DNA from: Geodermatophilus sabuli
GTDB lineage: Bacteria > Actinomycetota > Actinomycetes > Mycobacteriales > Geodermatophilaceae
Assembly: GCF_900215145.1 (NCBI RefSeq)
Contig: NZ_OBDO01000009.1
Coordinates: forward strand, 232,525-296,524
Length of the DNA stretch: 64,000 nt
Reading direction: 5' to 3'
A program made the position numbers and the translations under genes. This document shows, in pieces, positions 25,439-33,752 of the stretch; positions within the stretch are counted from its first letter, which is position 1; the number at the start of each line of letters is the position of its first letter. The notes below the pieces were generated by a model. That model was not told where the DNA came from. It was given only the letters and a program-made list of their open reading frames with translations, and did not search any database.

Positions 25439-26911
25439 GTGACGGACCCCGGCGTCTCTGCCTCCGCTCCCCCCGCTCCCACGACCCTCGGCGAGCTCCG
25501 CGACAGCGGAGCCGCGTTCCGGCCCGTCAAGGCCGAGATCCGCGCCAACCTGCTCGCCCGCCTCGGCGCCGGCGAGCCCAGCCTGCCGGGCATCGTCGGC
25601 TTCGACGACACCGTCGTCCCCGAGGTCGAGCGGGCCCTCATCGCCGGTCACGACCTCGTCCTGCTCGGCGAGCGCGGCCAGGGCAAGACCCGGTTGATCC
25701 GCACCCTGGTCGGCCTGCTCGACGAGTGGACGCCGGTGCTGGCCGGCAGCGAGATCAACGAGCACCCCCTGCACCCGATCAGCGTGTGGGCGCACCGGCA
25801 GATCGCCGCGCACGGCGACGCCACCCCGGTCGGCTGGCTGCACCGCAGCGATCGTTTCGGCGAGAAGCTGGCCACCCCCGACACCAGCGTCGGCGACCTC
25901 ATCGGCGACGTCGACCCGATCAAGGTCGCCGAGGGCCGCACCCTGGGCGACCCGGAGACGGTGCACTACGGGCTCGTCCCGCGCACCAACCGCGGCATCT
26001 TCAGCGTCAACGAGCTGCCCGACCTCGCCGAGCGCATCCAGGTCGCGCTGCTCAACGTCCTGGAGGAGCGCGACATCCAGATCCGCGGGTACCGCGTCCG
26101 CCTGCCGCTGGACCTGCTGCTGGTGGCCAGCGCCAACCCCGAGGACTACACCAACCGCGGCCGGATCATCACCCCGCTCAAGGACCGCTTCGGCGCCGAG
26201 GTGCGCACCCACTACCCGATCGAGCTCGCCGACGAGATCCGGTTGCTGCGCCAGGAGGCGCACACCGGCTGGCTCGACACCGCCGGCCAACACGGGAACG
26301 GGCACCTCGAGTCACCCCTGATCCCCGACCACCTGGTGGAGATCATCGCCCGGTTCACCCGGCTGGTCCGCGAGTCCACCCACGTCGACCAGCGCTCCGG
26401 CGTCAGCGCCCGGTTCGCCATCGCCGGCCTGGAGACCGCCGCGGCCTCCGCCGTCCGCCGGGCCGCGGTCGCCGGTGAGCCCCGGCCGGTGGCCCGGGTC
26501 GTCGACCTGCCCGCCGTCGTCCCGGCCAGCCGCGGCAAGGTCGAGTTCGCCGACTCCGGCGCCGACCCGGACGACGAGCGGGAGCTGGAGATCCTGGAGC
26601 ACCTGCTGCGCCAGGCGACCGCACAGACCTACCGCGCCCGCTGCGCCGGCCTGGACCTCACCGGCCTGCAGGAGCACTTCACCGGCGGGGAGACCGTCGA
26701 GTCCGGGGAGCTGGTGCCGGCCGCGGCGCTGCTGGGCCAGCTCGGCACCATCCCGAAGCTCGCCGAGCTGCTGGGCCGGCTCGGCGTGCCCGAGGGGGAG
26801 CAGTCGGCCGAGCAGGCGGCCGCCGCGGTCGAGTTCGCCCTCGAGGGGTTGTACCTCACCCGCCGGCTGGCGAAGGACACCGACGGCACCCGCACGGTCT
26901 ACGGGGCCTGA
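25439..26911 (+). CDS. MoxR / magnesium-chelatase-type AAA+ ATPase
   Basis: This AAA+ protein has 490 residues from GTG at 25439 (VTDPGVSASAPP). Walker A is LLGERGQGKTRLIRTLVGLL; the Walker B-like strand GIFSVNELPDLAERIQVALLN is followed by LLVASANPEDYTNRGRIITP, the sensor-1 region of the BchI/MoxR group, and LKDRFGAEVRTHYPIEL. The last 150 residues are helical and end in LEGLYLTRRLAKDTDGT. It is 2 nt upstream of a VWA gene. MoxR-VWA pairs act as chaperones that remodel or metallate client enzymes; the client is unknown here. TACCGT at 25426-25431 stands 7 nt before the start and may be its -10 box. Confidence 0.88.
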   Translation: MTDPGVSASAPPAPTTLGELRDSGAAFRPVKAEIRANLLARLGAGEPSLPGIVGFDDTVVPEVERALIAGHDLVLLGERGQGKTRLIRTLVGLLDEWTPVLAGSEINEHPLHPISVWAHRQIAAHGDATPVGWLHRSDRFGEKLATPDTSVGDLIGDVDPIKVAEGRTLGDPETVHYGLVPRTNRGIFSVNELPDLAERIQVALLNVLEERDIQIRGYRVRLPLDLLLVASANPEDYTNRGRIITPLKDRFGAEVRTHYPIELADEIRLLRQEAHTGWLDTAGQHGNGHLESPLIPDHLVEIIARFTRLVRESTHVDQRSGVSARFAIAGLETAAASAVRRAAVAGEPRPVARVVDLPAVVPASRGKVEFADSGADPDDERELEILEHLLRQATAQTYRARCAGLDLTGLQEHFTGGETVESGELVPAAALLGQLGTIPKLAELLGRLGVPEGEQSAEQAAAAVEFALEGLYLTRRLAKDTDGTRTVYGA

Positions 26912-26913
26912 CC

Positions 26914-28920
26914 ATGCCCTCCCGGCGCGGTCGCGGCCACCGCTACTCGAGATGGCACGGCGGGCCCGACCCGCTGGCCCCGCCCTACGACCTGGGCAGC
27001 GCCGTCGACGAGATCGGCGACTCCGTGCTGTCCGGCAGCGGCGTCCGCGAGGCGCTGCGGGAGCTGCTGCGCCGCGGCATGGACGGCCGCCGCGGTCTCG
27101 ACGAGCTGCGCCGGTCGGTGCGCGAGCGGCTGCGGCAGGCCCGCTCCGCCGGGCGCATGGACGGCACGCTGCAGGAGGTCCGCGAGCTGCTGGACCGGGC
27201 CGTCGAGGCCGAGCGGCGGGAGCTGTTCCCCGACCCCGACGACATGGCCCGGCTCAAGGAGTCCGAGCTCGACGCGCTACCGGACGACACCGCCGGCGCC
27301 GTCCGCGCGCTCAAGGACTACGACTGGCGCTCGCCGGAGGCCCGGCAGGCCTACGAGCAGATCCAGGACCTCCTGCGCCGGGAGGTCCTCGACAGCTCCT
27401 TCGCGTCGATGAAGCAGGCCCTGGAGAACGCGACCGACCAGGACATGCAGGCGGTCAAGGACATGGTCGCCGACCTCTCGCAGCTCATCGACGCGCACAA
27501 CCGCGGCGAGGACACCGACGAGCAGTTCGAGCAGTTCATGGAGAAGCACGGCCAGTTCTTCCCGGACGACCCCCAGTCCGTCGAGGAGCTCATCGACTCC
27601 CTCGCCCGCCGGGCCGCCGCGCAGGAGCGCATGATGGCCGGCCTCTCCCCCGAGCAGCGGGCCGAGCTGGCCGACCTGATGGCCCAGACCATGGACGACC
27701 TGGGGCTGGCCAGCGAGATGGCGCACCTGCAGGACGCCCTCCGCCAGGCCCGTCCCGACCTGCCCTGGGGTCAGCGCGGCCAGGTGCCCGACGGCGAGCA
27801 GGCCCTCGGGCTCGGGGACGCGACCAGCGCGGTGGCCGAGCTCGCCGACCTGGAGGCGCTGTCCAACCAGCTCTCCCAGGGCTACGCCGGCGCCTCCCTG
27901 GCCGACGTCGACGAGGAGCTGCTGGCGCGGGCGCTGGGCCGGCCCGCCGTCGACGACATCGCCGCGCTGCGCCAGATGGAGCGGGAACTGGAGCGGCAGG
28001 GCTACCTCAACCGCACCGACGGCAAGCTGGAGCTCTCCCCCAAGGCGGTCCGCCGGCTGGGGGCGACCGCACTGCGGCGGGTGTTCGCCCAGCTCGACGC
28101 CACCGGCCGGGGCGAGCACGACGTCGCCGACGCCGGCGCCGCCGGGGAGCTCACCGGTGGCGCGCGGGAGTGGCGGTTCGGCGACGAGCAGCCGCTGGAC
28201 GTCGTCCGGACGGTGCGCAACGCCGTCCTGCGCACCGCCGGCGAGCCGCGCCCGCTGCTCGACCCGCCCACCCCGACGGGCCACCGGCGCGTGCGGATCG
28301 CCGTCGAGGACTTCGAGGTCGTGGAGACCGAGCGGCGGACCGGGGCGGCGGTCGCCCTGCTGGTCGACCTCTCCTACTCGATGGCGCTGCGCGGCACGTG
28401 GGGCGCGGCCAAGTCGACGGCGATGGCGCTGCACTCGCTGGTCACCACCCGCTTCCCTCAGGACGCGATCCAGATCATCGGGTTCTCCTCCACCGCGCAG
28501 GTACTGCGCCCGGAGACCCTCGCGGAGCTGTCGGTGGACACGCTGCAGGGCACCAACCTGCAGCACGGGCTGATCCTGGCCCGGCGCTTCCTGGCCCGGC
28601 ACCGGGACGCCGAGCCGGTGGTCCTCGTCGTCACCGACGGCGAGCCCACCGCCCACCTGGAGGACGACGGGACGCCGTTCTTCTGCTGGCCGCCGATGCC
28701 CGAGACGATCGCCCGCACCGTCGCCGAGGTGGAGCGGGTGGCCCGCTCCGGCGCGACGATGAACGTGTTCGCCCTCGATCCCGACCCGGGGCTGGTCCAC
28801 TTCGTCCACGACATCACCCAGCGGGCCGGCGGCCGCGTGTTCACCCCTGACAGCGAGCGGCTCGGCGAGTACGTGGTGGCCGACTACCTGCGCACCCGCC
28901 GGGGCCGCCGGGCCCGTTGA
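26914..28920 (+). CDS. VWA domain protein partnering the MoxR-type ATPase
   Basis: This 668-residue protein has three parts. Residues 1-190 hold a Gly/Arg-rich head and charged helices. Residues 190-400 are strongly helical with long Asp/Glu/Gln-rich stretches (ERMMAGLSPEQRAELADLMA). Residues 470-668 form a von Willebrand A domain with a complete MIDAS: VALLVDLSYSMALRG (DxSxS), TNLQHG as the threonine loop and VVTDGEPTA for the last Asp. The tail reads NVFALDPDPGLVHFVHDITQ and ends in RRGRRAR. The MIDAS metal should mediate contact with a client or with the ATPase encoded 2 nt upstream. Confidence 0.88.
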   Translation: MPSRRGRGHRYSRWHGGPDPLAPPYDLGSAVDEIGDSVLSGSGVREALRELLRRGMDGRRGLDELRRSVRERLRQARSAGRMDGTLQEVRELLDRAVEAERRELFPDPDDMARLKESELDALPDDTAGAVRALKDYDWRSPEARQAYEQIQDLLRREVLDSSFASMKQALENATDQDMQAVKDMVADLSQLIDAHNRGEDTDEQFEQFMEKHGQFFPDDPQSVEELIDSLARRAAAQERMMAGLSPEQRAELADLMAQTMDDLGLASEMAHLQDALRQARPDLPWGQRGQVPDGEQALGLGDATSAVAELADLEALSNQLSQGYAGASLADVDEELLARALGRPAVDDIAALRQMERELERQGYLNRTDGKLELSPKAVRRLGATALRRVFAQLDATGRGEHDVADAGAAGELTGGAREWRFGDEQPLDVVRTVRNAVLRTAGEPRPLLDPPTPTGHRRVRIAVEDFEVVETERRTGAAVALLVDLSYSMALRGTWGAAKSTAMALHSLVTTRFPQDAIQIIGFSSTAQVLRPETLAELSVDTLQGTNLQHGLILARRFLARHRDAEPVVLVVTDGEPTAHLEDDGTPFFCWPPMPETIARTVAEVERVARSGATMNVFALDPDPGLVHFVHDITQRAGGRVFTPDSERLGEYVVADYLRTRRGRRAR

Positions 28921-28985
28921 GGCGGCTCGCTCCCGAGCACGCCTCTGGCCGCTGACTTCCCGCGCCGCGACGGGTCTGCACCGGC

Positions 28986-29780
28986 ATGACCGAGTACGTG
29001 CACACGCGCGACGGCGTGCCGATCGCCTATGACCGGGAGGGGTCCGGCCAGCCGTTGATCCTCATCGGGGGAGCCGGGCAGTTCCGCGCGGTCGACCCCG
29101 ACACCCGCGAGCTGACCACCGAGCTGGCCCGGCGGGGGTTCGACGTCGTCCACCACGACCGGCCCGGGCGGGGCGACAGCGGTGGCGAACCGCCGTTCCG
29201 GCTCGCCGGGGAGGTGGCCGCGGTCCGCGCGCTGCTGGAGGCGGTCGGCGGGCGGGCCTGGCTGTACGGCAGCTCCTCGGGCGGCGCCATCGCGCTGGCC
29301 GCGGCGGCGGAGCTGCCGGGTGTCGAGCGCCTGGTGCTCTGGGAGGTGCCCCTCGGCGAGGAACAGGGCTCCGACGGCGCGGAGTACCTCGCCGCCCTCC
29401 GGGAGCGGGTGGCGGCCGACGATCCCGAGGGGATCTGGCGGCTCTACACCGACGGCATGCCGCCGGACTGGTTCGAGGCCATGCGCCGCGGGCCGCAGTG
29501 GCCACTGTTCGAGCGGATGGCACCCACCCTCGAGGCCGACGCGGAGGCGCTCGCCTGGACCCAGTCGGCACCGAGGGCGCAGCTGTGGGCGCCGGTCACC
29601 GCGCCGGCCGTGGTGCTGCTGGGGACCAGCACCTTCCCGTTCATGGCCGACGCCGCCGAGTCGATCGTGCGGTCCCTCCCCCGCGCCGAGAAGGCCGAGC
29701 TGCCCGGCGCCGGCCACCGCTGGGCGGCCGCCGACCTCGCCGACCGCCTCGCCGGGTACCTGCCGCCGAGCGAGGCATAG
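28986..29780 (+). CDS. Alpha/beta hydrolase
   Basis: The 264-residue protein has a standard alpha/beta-hydrolase fold: oxyanion strand LILIGGAGQFR, VVHHDRPGRGDSGG, the nucleophile elbow WLYGSSSGGAIAL (GxSxG with Ser), and the catalytic His in LPGAGHRWAAADL near the C-terminus. Start ATG 28986. It has no signal peptide. Homologues are annotated as esterases or proline iminopeptidase-like enzymes; the substrate is not predictable. It lies 65 nt downstream of the VWA gene and converges on the second DUF2252 gene, sharing an inverted repeat at the two stop codons. Confidence 0.85.
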   Translation: MTEYVHTRDGVPIAYDREGSGQPLILIGGAGQFRAVDPDTRELTTELARRGFDVVHHDRPGRGDSGGEPPFRLAGEVAAVRALLEAVGGRAWLYGSSSGGAIALAAAAELPGVERLVLWEVPLGEEQGSDGAEYLAALRERVAADDPEGIWRLYTDGMPPDWFEAMRRGPQWPLFERMAPTLEADAEALAWTQSAPRAQLWAPVTAPAVVLLGTSTFPFMADAAESIVRSLPRAEKAELPGAGHRWAAADLADRLAGYLPPSEA

Positions 29781-29835
29781 GAAGCTCCACCCGCGTCAGG
29801 ACGCCGGGCACACGGGGATTGCCTCCTATGCCTCG
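29771..29835. terminator. Inverted repeat spanning both stop codons of convergent genes
   Basis: CGAGGCATAGGA at 29771-29782 and its exact complement at 29824-29835 include the last codon and TAG stop of the hydrolase and of the DUF2252 gene. Both genes therefore end in the same codons (Glu-Ala-stop). After one mismatch, GC/GC extends the stem. Confidence 0.55.
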
Positions 29836-31193
29836 GGCGCCGGGTGGGAGCCGCTCGAGCTGATCCCGGGGATCGCCCCGGCGCGGAAGGCGTCGACGAA
29901 CAGCCGGTGGTCCCGCTGGGCCCCCCGGGCGTAGGAGTGCGCGAAGTCGACGACGTCGGCGGTGAACTGCGCACGCCGGTCGCCCACCATGGCGGTGATC
30001 GCGTCCTCGGTCTGGAACGGCACCAGCGTGTGGTCGCTGTCCGCGTCGCCGACGCAGTGCATCTTCGCCGTGGCCCGGCCCAGCTGCGCCATCACCGGGG
30101 CGATCTCCTCGGGCTCGGTGAGCTCGTCCCAGTCCAGGTCCACCTCGTAGGGCGAGAGCTCCTGGACGACGAAGCCGACGCCGTCGATCTCGGTGTGACC
30201 GAGGAACTGGGAGGCGTTGGCCTGCAACGCGCGCTGCGACATCGCCGTCCGGTGCCCCTCGTGCTCGAAGAACCCGCGGATCGCCGCGTCCCGCACGATC
30301 CGGCTGGGCGCCGGCACGTTGCCCTGCTTGAGCGAGAGGACGACGTCGTTCTCCAGCGCCTGGTCGTAGCCCTCGATGAGCACGTTGTAGGCGGGCAGCC
30401 CCGCGCTCCCGATGCCGAACCCGCCGGTGGCGATCACGTCCTTCACGTCGAAGGCGACGTCCCGGCGCCGGCGCGGTGGGAAGACGGTGCGGCGGTACCG
30501 CTCCAACGCGGCGAGCACCCGCTCGCGCTCGGCGCCGGCCAGCCGACGGTTGCGGGGCCCCTCCGCGAAGCGCCGCTCGTAGCCCTCCACGACGGTCATC
30601 CGCTCCAGCAGCGCGAGCCGGCTGCGCGCGCTGGTCCGCAGGATCGCGTCGTGCACCGCGCCCTCGGTGTTCTCCCGCACCAGCGCGAAGGACTTGTCGT
30701 CGTCGAGCCGGGTGAAGGCCGCGACCTGGTCCAGGTAGGCATCGAGATACCGGCGCAGCAGGTCGGCGATGACGTCGTCCCCGAGCGCCTTGCGCCAGGC
30801 CAGCAGCGCGAAGCTCGCCGCGAAACGGCGCAGGTCCCAGCTGACGTGGCCCAGGTAGGCCTCGTCGAAGTCGTTGACGTCGAAGACGATCCGCCCGCTG
30901 CCGTCCATGTACGTGCCGAAGTTCTCCGCGTGCAGGTCCCCCTGGATCCACACCCGGCTGGTCCGCTCGTCGCTCCAGTCGTCCTGCTGCTGCGCCATGT
31001 CGGCGTAGAACAGGCAGGCGCTGCCCCGGTAGAACGCGAAGGGGTCGGCAGCCATCTTGCGGAACTTGGTGCGGAACGCGTCGGCGTCGGCGGTCATCAG
31101 CTCGGAGAAGGCGTCGACCAGCACGTCGACGATCACCTGACTGCGTTCACCGTCCGTTGGTCCGCCCGTGACCCGTGAGGGGGAATGTGGCAC
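29826..31193 (-). CDS. DUF2252 domain protein (second copy)
   Basis: The protein has 455 residues from GTG at 31193 (VPHSPSRVTGGPTDGERS). The alternative start at 31295 would run past the start of the divergent SGNH hydrolase gene. Motifs are DPFAFYRGSACLFYADM, VWIQGDLHAENFGTYMD, IVFDVNDFDEAYLGHVSWDLRR, GGFGIGSAGLPAYNVLIEG, QFLGHTEIDGVGFVVQEL and QLGRATAKMHC. The GDLHxENFG and DVNDFD motifs correspond to those of the copy at 13248-14756, but the Lys-rich insert is absent. A kinase-like fold is likely from these motifs; function is unknown. Confidence 0.87.
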   Translation of the reverse strand: MPHSPSRVTGGPTDGERSQVIVDVLVDAFSELMTADADAFRTKFRKMAADPFAFYRGSACLFYADMAQQQDDWSDERTSRVWIQGDLHAENFGTYMDGSGRIVFDVNDFDEAYLGHVSWDLRRFAASFALLAWRKALGDDVIADLLRRYLDAYLDQVAAFTRLDDDKSFALVRENTEGAVHDAILRTSARSRLALLERMTVVEGYERRFAEGPRNRRLAGAERERVLAALERYRRTVFPPRRRRDVAFDVKDVIATGGFGIGSAGLPAYNVLIEGYDQALENDVVLSLKQGNVPAPSRIVRDAAIRGFFEHEGHRTAMSQRALQANASQFLGHTEIDGVGFVVQELSPYEVDLDWDELTEPEEIAPVMAQLGRATAKMHCVGDADSDHTLVPFQTEDAITAMVGDRRAQFTADVVDFAHSYARGAQRDHRLFVDAFRAGAIPGISSSGSHPAPEA

Positions 31194-31214
31194 GGGGCGA
31201 CCGTAGGCGGCGGT

Positions 31215-31220
31215 TAACCT
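31215..31220 (+). promoter_or_regulatory. Candidate -10 box for the SGNH hydrolase gene
   Basis: TAACCT preceded by GGT lies 41 nt before the GTG at 31261, with a purine-rich ribosome-binding site (GGGGAGGG) between them. It would give a leader of about 33 nt. Confidence 0.35.
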
Positions 31221-31260
31221 GCGGGACAGAGGTCCACGCAGCTGGGGAGGGCGGACGGCG

Positions 31261-32280
31261 GTGACTCGAGCGAGCACGGCATGGCGACTGGCCACCGGAG
31301 CTGCCTACGGCGGCGGTGGACTGGGCCTCGCCGGGGCGGCGATGGTCGCCCTCCTGCGCGCGCAGGCACGGTCGGCCCGGCGCCGGGTGGAGTCCAGGAC
31401 GACCCAGAGCGACCCGCCGTCGGGCGACGGCATCTACGGCCGCGGCCGGGGCAAGCCGATCGTGCTGACCGTGCTGGGCGACTCCAGCGCCGTGGGACTG
31501 GGTGTCGAGCGGTCCGCGGAGACGCCCGGGGTGCTGCTCGCCGCGGCCCTCGCCGAGCTGGCCGAGCGGCCGGTGCGACTGGTCCGGCTGGCCGTCTCCG
31601 GCGCCGAGTCCTACGAGCTCGAGGAGCAGGTCGACAAGGCGCTGGTGGAGCACCCCGACGTCGTGATGATCATGATCGGCGCGAACGACGTCACCAGCCG
31701 CACCCGGCCCACGGTGTCGGTGCGTCACCTGCGTGACGCCGTCCGCCGGCTGGTCGACGGCGGCGCGGAGGTCGTCGTCGGCACGTGCCCGGACCTCGGC
31801 ACCATCCGGCCGATCGGGCAGCCGCTGCGCCTGCTCGCCCGCCGCTGGAGCCGTCAGCTGGCCGCCGCCCAGACCATCGCCGTGGTCGAGGCCGGCGGTC
31901 GCAGCGTGTCGCTCGGGTCGGTCCTGGGGCCGACGTTCGCCAAGGACCGCGGCCTGTTCAGCGTCGACGAGTTCCACCCCAGTGCGGCCGGGTACGCCGC
32001 CGCGGCCGCCGTCCTGCTGCCCTCGGTCGCCGACGCGCTCGGCGTGTGGCCGGCCACGGCCGACCGCGGGCTGCGCAACCTGCGCCGCGACACCGTCCGC
32101 CCCGTCGCCCGCGCCGCCGCGCACGCCGCCGGCCGGACCGGCACCGAGGTGCAGGCCACCGAGGTGCGCGGCTCCGAGACCGGGCCGCGCGGGCCCTGGG
32201 CCCGGCTGCGCCGGCGCCGTCCGCCGGACCTCCCGACCCCCGATCAGGCGGAGCGCGCCGAGCAGGCACCCGTCGGCTGA
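31261..32280 (+). CDS. SGNH/GDSL-type hydrolase, membrane-anchored
   Basis: The 339-residue protein begins with an uncleaved-looking hydrophobic helix (LATGAAYGGGGLGLAGAAMVALL), so the catalytic domain is probably outside. SGNH blocks: VLTVLGDSSAVGLGV (block I, Ser), SGAESYELEEQ (Gly), IMIGANDVTSR (Asn), and VDEFHPSAAGYAAAA (Asp and His). The Pro/Arg-rich C-terminus is low-complexity. It matches Rv1075c in family and in its position just upstream of a thiolase. Likely an esterase acting on cell-envelope lipids or acyl sugars. Confidence 0.85.
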   Translation: MTRASTAWRLATGAAYGGGGLGLAGAAMVALLRAQARSARRRVESRTTQSDPPSGDGIYGRGRGKPIVLTVLGDSSAVGLGVERSAETPGVLLAAALAELAERPVRLVRLAVSGAESYELEEQVDKALVEHPDVVMIMIGANDVTSRTRPTVSVRHLRDAVRRLVDGGAEVVVGTCPDLGTIRPIGQPLRLLARRWSRQLAAAQTIAVVEAGGRSVSLGSVLGPTFAKDRGLFSVDEFHPSAAGYAAAAAVLLPSVADALGVWPATADRGLRNLRRDTVRPVARAAAHAAGRTGTEVQATEVRGSETGPRGPWARLRRRRPPDLPTPDQAERAEQAPVG

Positions 32281-32393
32281 GCGCCCCGGGCGCGGTCCCG
32301 CGTGTGCGGTCAGGCGGCGTTACCGGGGAGTAGGTTCGGGGACGACCCGACGTCCGGCGTCCCCCGTCGGATCCGCCTCATCGTGGAGGACCC

Positions 32394-33614
32394 ATGCCCG
32401 AAGCCGTCATCGTCGCGACTACGCGCTCCCCCATCGGCCGCGCGTTCAAGGGCTCGCTCAAGGACCTGCGCCCCGACGACCTCACCGCCACCATCGTGCG
32501 CGCGGCGCTGGACAAGGTGCCCGCGCTCGACCCGACCGACATCGACGACCTCATCCTCGGCTGCGGCCTGCCCGGCGGGGAGCAGGGCTACAACATGGGC
32601 CGGGTGGTGAGCGTCCTGCTCGGCATGGACCACCTGCCCGGCACCACCGTCACCCGCTACTGCTCCTCGTCGCTGCAGACCACCCGCATGGCGATGCACG
32701 CGATCAAGGCCGGCGAGGGCGACGTCTTCATCTCCGCCGGGGTGGAGATGGTGTCCCGCTTCGCCAAGGGCAGCAGCGACTCCCACCCGGACACCAAGAA
32801 CCCGCTGTTCACCGACGCCGAGGCGCGGGTCGCCAAGACGGCGGAGAGCGGCGCCGACACGTGGACCGACCCCCGCGAGGCCGGCGAGATCCCGGACATC
32901 TACATCGCGATGGGCCAGACCGCCGAGAACCTGGCGCTGCTCAAGGACGTCTCCCGGCAGGAGATGGACGAGTTCGCCGTCCGCAGCCAGAACCTGGCCG
33001 AGCAGTCGATCGCGAACGGCTTCTGGGAGCGGGAGATCACCCCGGTGACCGCGCCGGACGGCACCGTCGTCAGCACCGACGACGGCCCCCGGCCGGGCAC
33101 GACGCTGGAGGGCATCGCCGGGCTGAAGCCGGTGTTCCGCCCCGACGGCCGGGTGACCGCCGGCAACGCCTGCCCCCTCAACGACGGCGCCGCCGCGGTC
33201 GTGGTCATGAGCGACACCAAGGCCCGTGACCTGGGGCTGACCCCGCTGGCCCGGATCGTCTCCACCGCCGTCACCGGGCTCTCACCCGAGATCATGGGCT
33301 ACGGCCCGGTCGACGCATCCAAGCTGGCGCTGCAGCGGGCCGGCATGAGCGTCGGCGACATCGACCTGGTCGAGATCAACGAGGCGTTCGCCGCCCAGGT
33401 CATCCCCAGCTACCGCGACCTGGGCATCGACATCGACCGGCTCAACGTCCACGGCGGGGCGATCGCCGTCGGCCACCCCTTCGGCATGACCGGCGCCCGC
33501 ATCACCGGCACGCTGATCAACGGCCTGCAGACCCGGGACAAGACCTTCGGCCTGGAGACCATGTGCGTCGGCGGCGGCATGGGCATGGCGATGGTGCTGG
33601 AGCGCCTCAGCTGA
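32394..33614 (+). CDS. Acetyl-CoA C-acyltransferase (thiolase)
   Basis: This 406-residue thiolase cleaves 3-ketoacyl-CoA in fatty-acid oxidation, or condenses acyl-CoAs. The nucleophilic Cys is in VTRYCSSSLQTTRMAMHAI; the C-terminal His and Cys are in NVHGGAIAVGHPFGMTGAR and ETMCVGGGMGMAMVLE; the NEAFA motif is in DLVEINEAFAAQVIPS. The active-site context (CSSSLQ rather than CxSG) is typical of actinobacterial FadA proteins acting on longer chains. ATG at 32394 has GGAGG upstream. It follows the SGNH hydrolase by 113 nt, as Rv1074c (FadA3) follows Rv1075c. Confidence 0.93.
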   Translation: MPEAVIVATTRSPIGRAFKGSLKDLRPDDLTATIVRAALDKVPALDPTDIDDLILGCGLPGGEQGYNMGRVVSVLLGMDHLPGTTVTRYCSSSLQTTRMAMHAIKAGEGDVFISAGVEMVSRFAKGSSDSHPDTKNPLFTDAEARVAKTAESGADTWTDPREAGEIPDIYIAMGQTAENLALLKDVSRQEMDEFAVRSQNLAEQSIANGFWEREITPVTAPDGTVVSTDDGPRPGTTLEGIAGLKPVFRPDGRVTAGNACPLNDGAAAVVVMSDTKARDLGLTPLARIVSTAVTGLSPEIMGYGPVDASKLALQRAGMSVGDIDLVEINEAFAAQVIPSYRDLGIDIDRLNVHGGAIAVGHPFGMTGARITGTLINGLQTRDKTFGLETMCVGGGMGMAMVLERLS

Positions 33615-33616
33615 GA

Positions 33617-33653
33617 GTGGGGCCACCGGATGGTCGACCACCGGTAGCCCCAC
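33617..33653. terminator. First of three stacked hairpins
   Basis: GTGGGGC and ACCGG pair with CCGGT and GCCCCAC across one mismatch. It begins 3 nt after the thiolase stop. Confidence 0.55.
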
Positions 33654-33659
33654 AACGGC

Positions 33660-33695
33660 CAGTGGCCCGGTCCCCGCGAGGGGACCGGGCCACTG
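33660..33695. terminator. Second of three stacked hairpins
   Basis: CAGTGGCCCGGTCCCC and its exact complement at 33680-33695 form a 16-bp stem with a GCGA loop. It is the strongest of the group and works on either strand. Confidence 0.75.
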
Positions 33696-33704
33696 ACCTG
33701 TTGC

Positions 33705-33747
33705 GGCCCCGCTGCAGGGCCCGCGCCGAGCGCGGGGCAGCGGGGCC
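33705..33747. terminator. Third of three stacked hairpins
   Basis: GGCCCCGCTGC (33705-33715) pairs with GCAGCGGGGCC (33737-33747). It ends 5 bp before the stop codon of the YccA gene and probably serves that transcript. Confidence 0.6.
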
Positions 33748-33752
33748 CTTGC

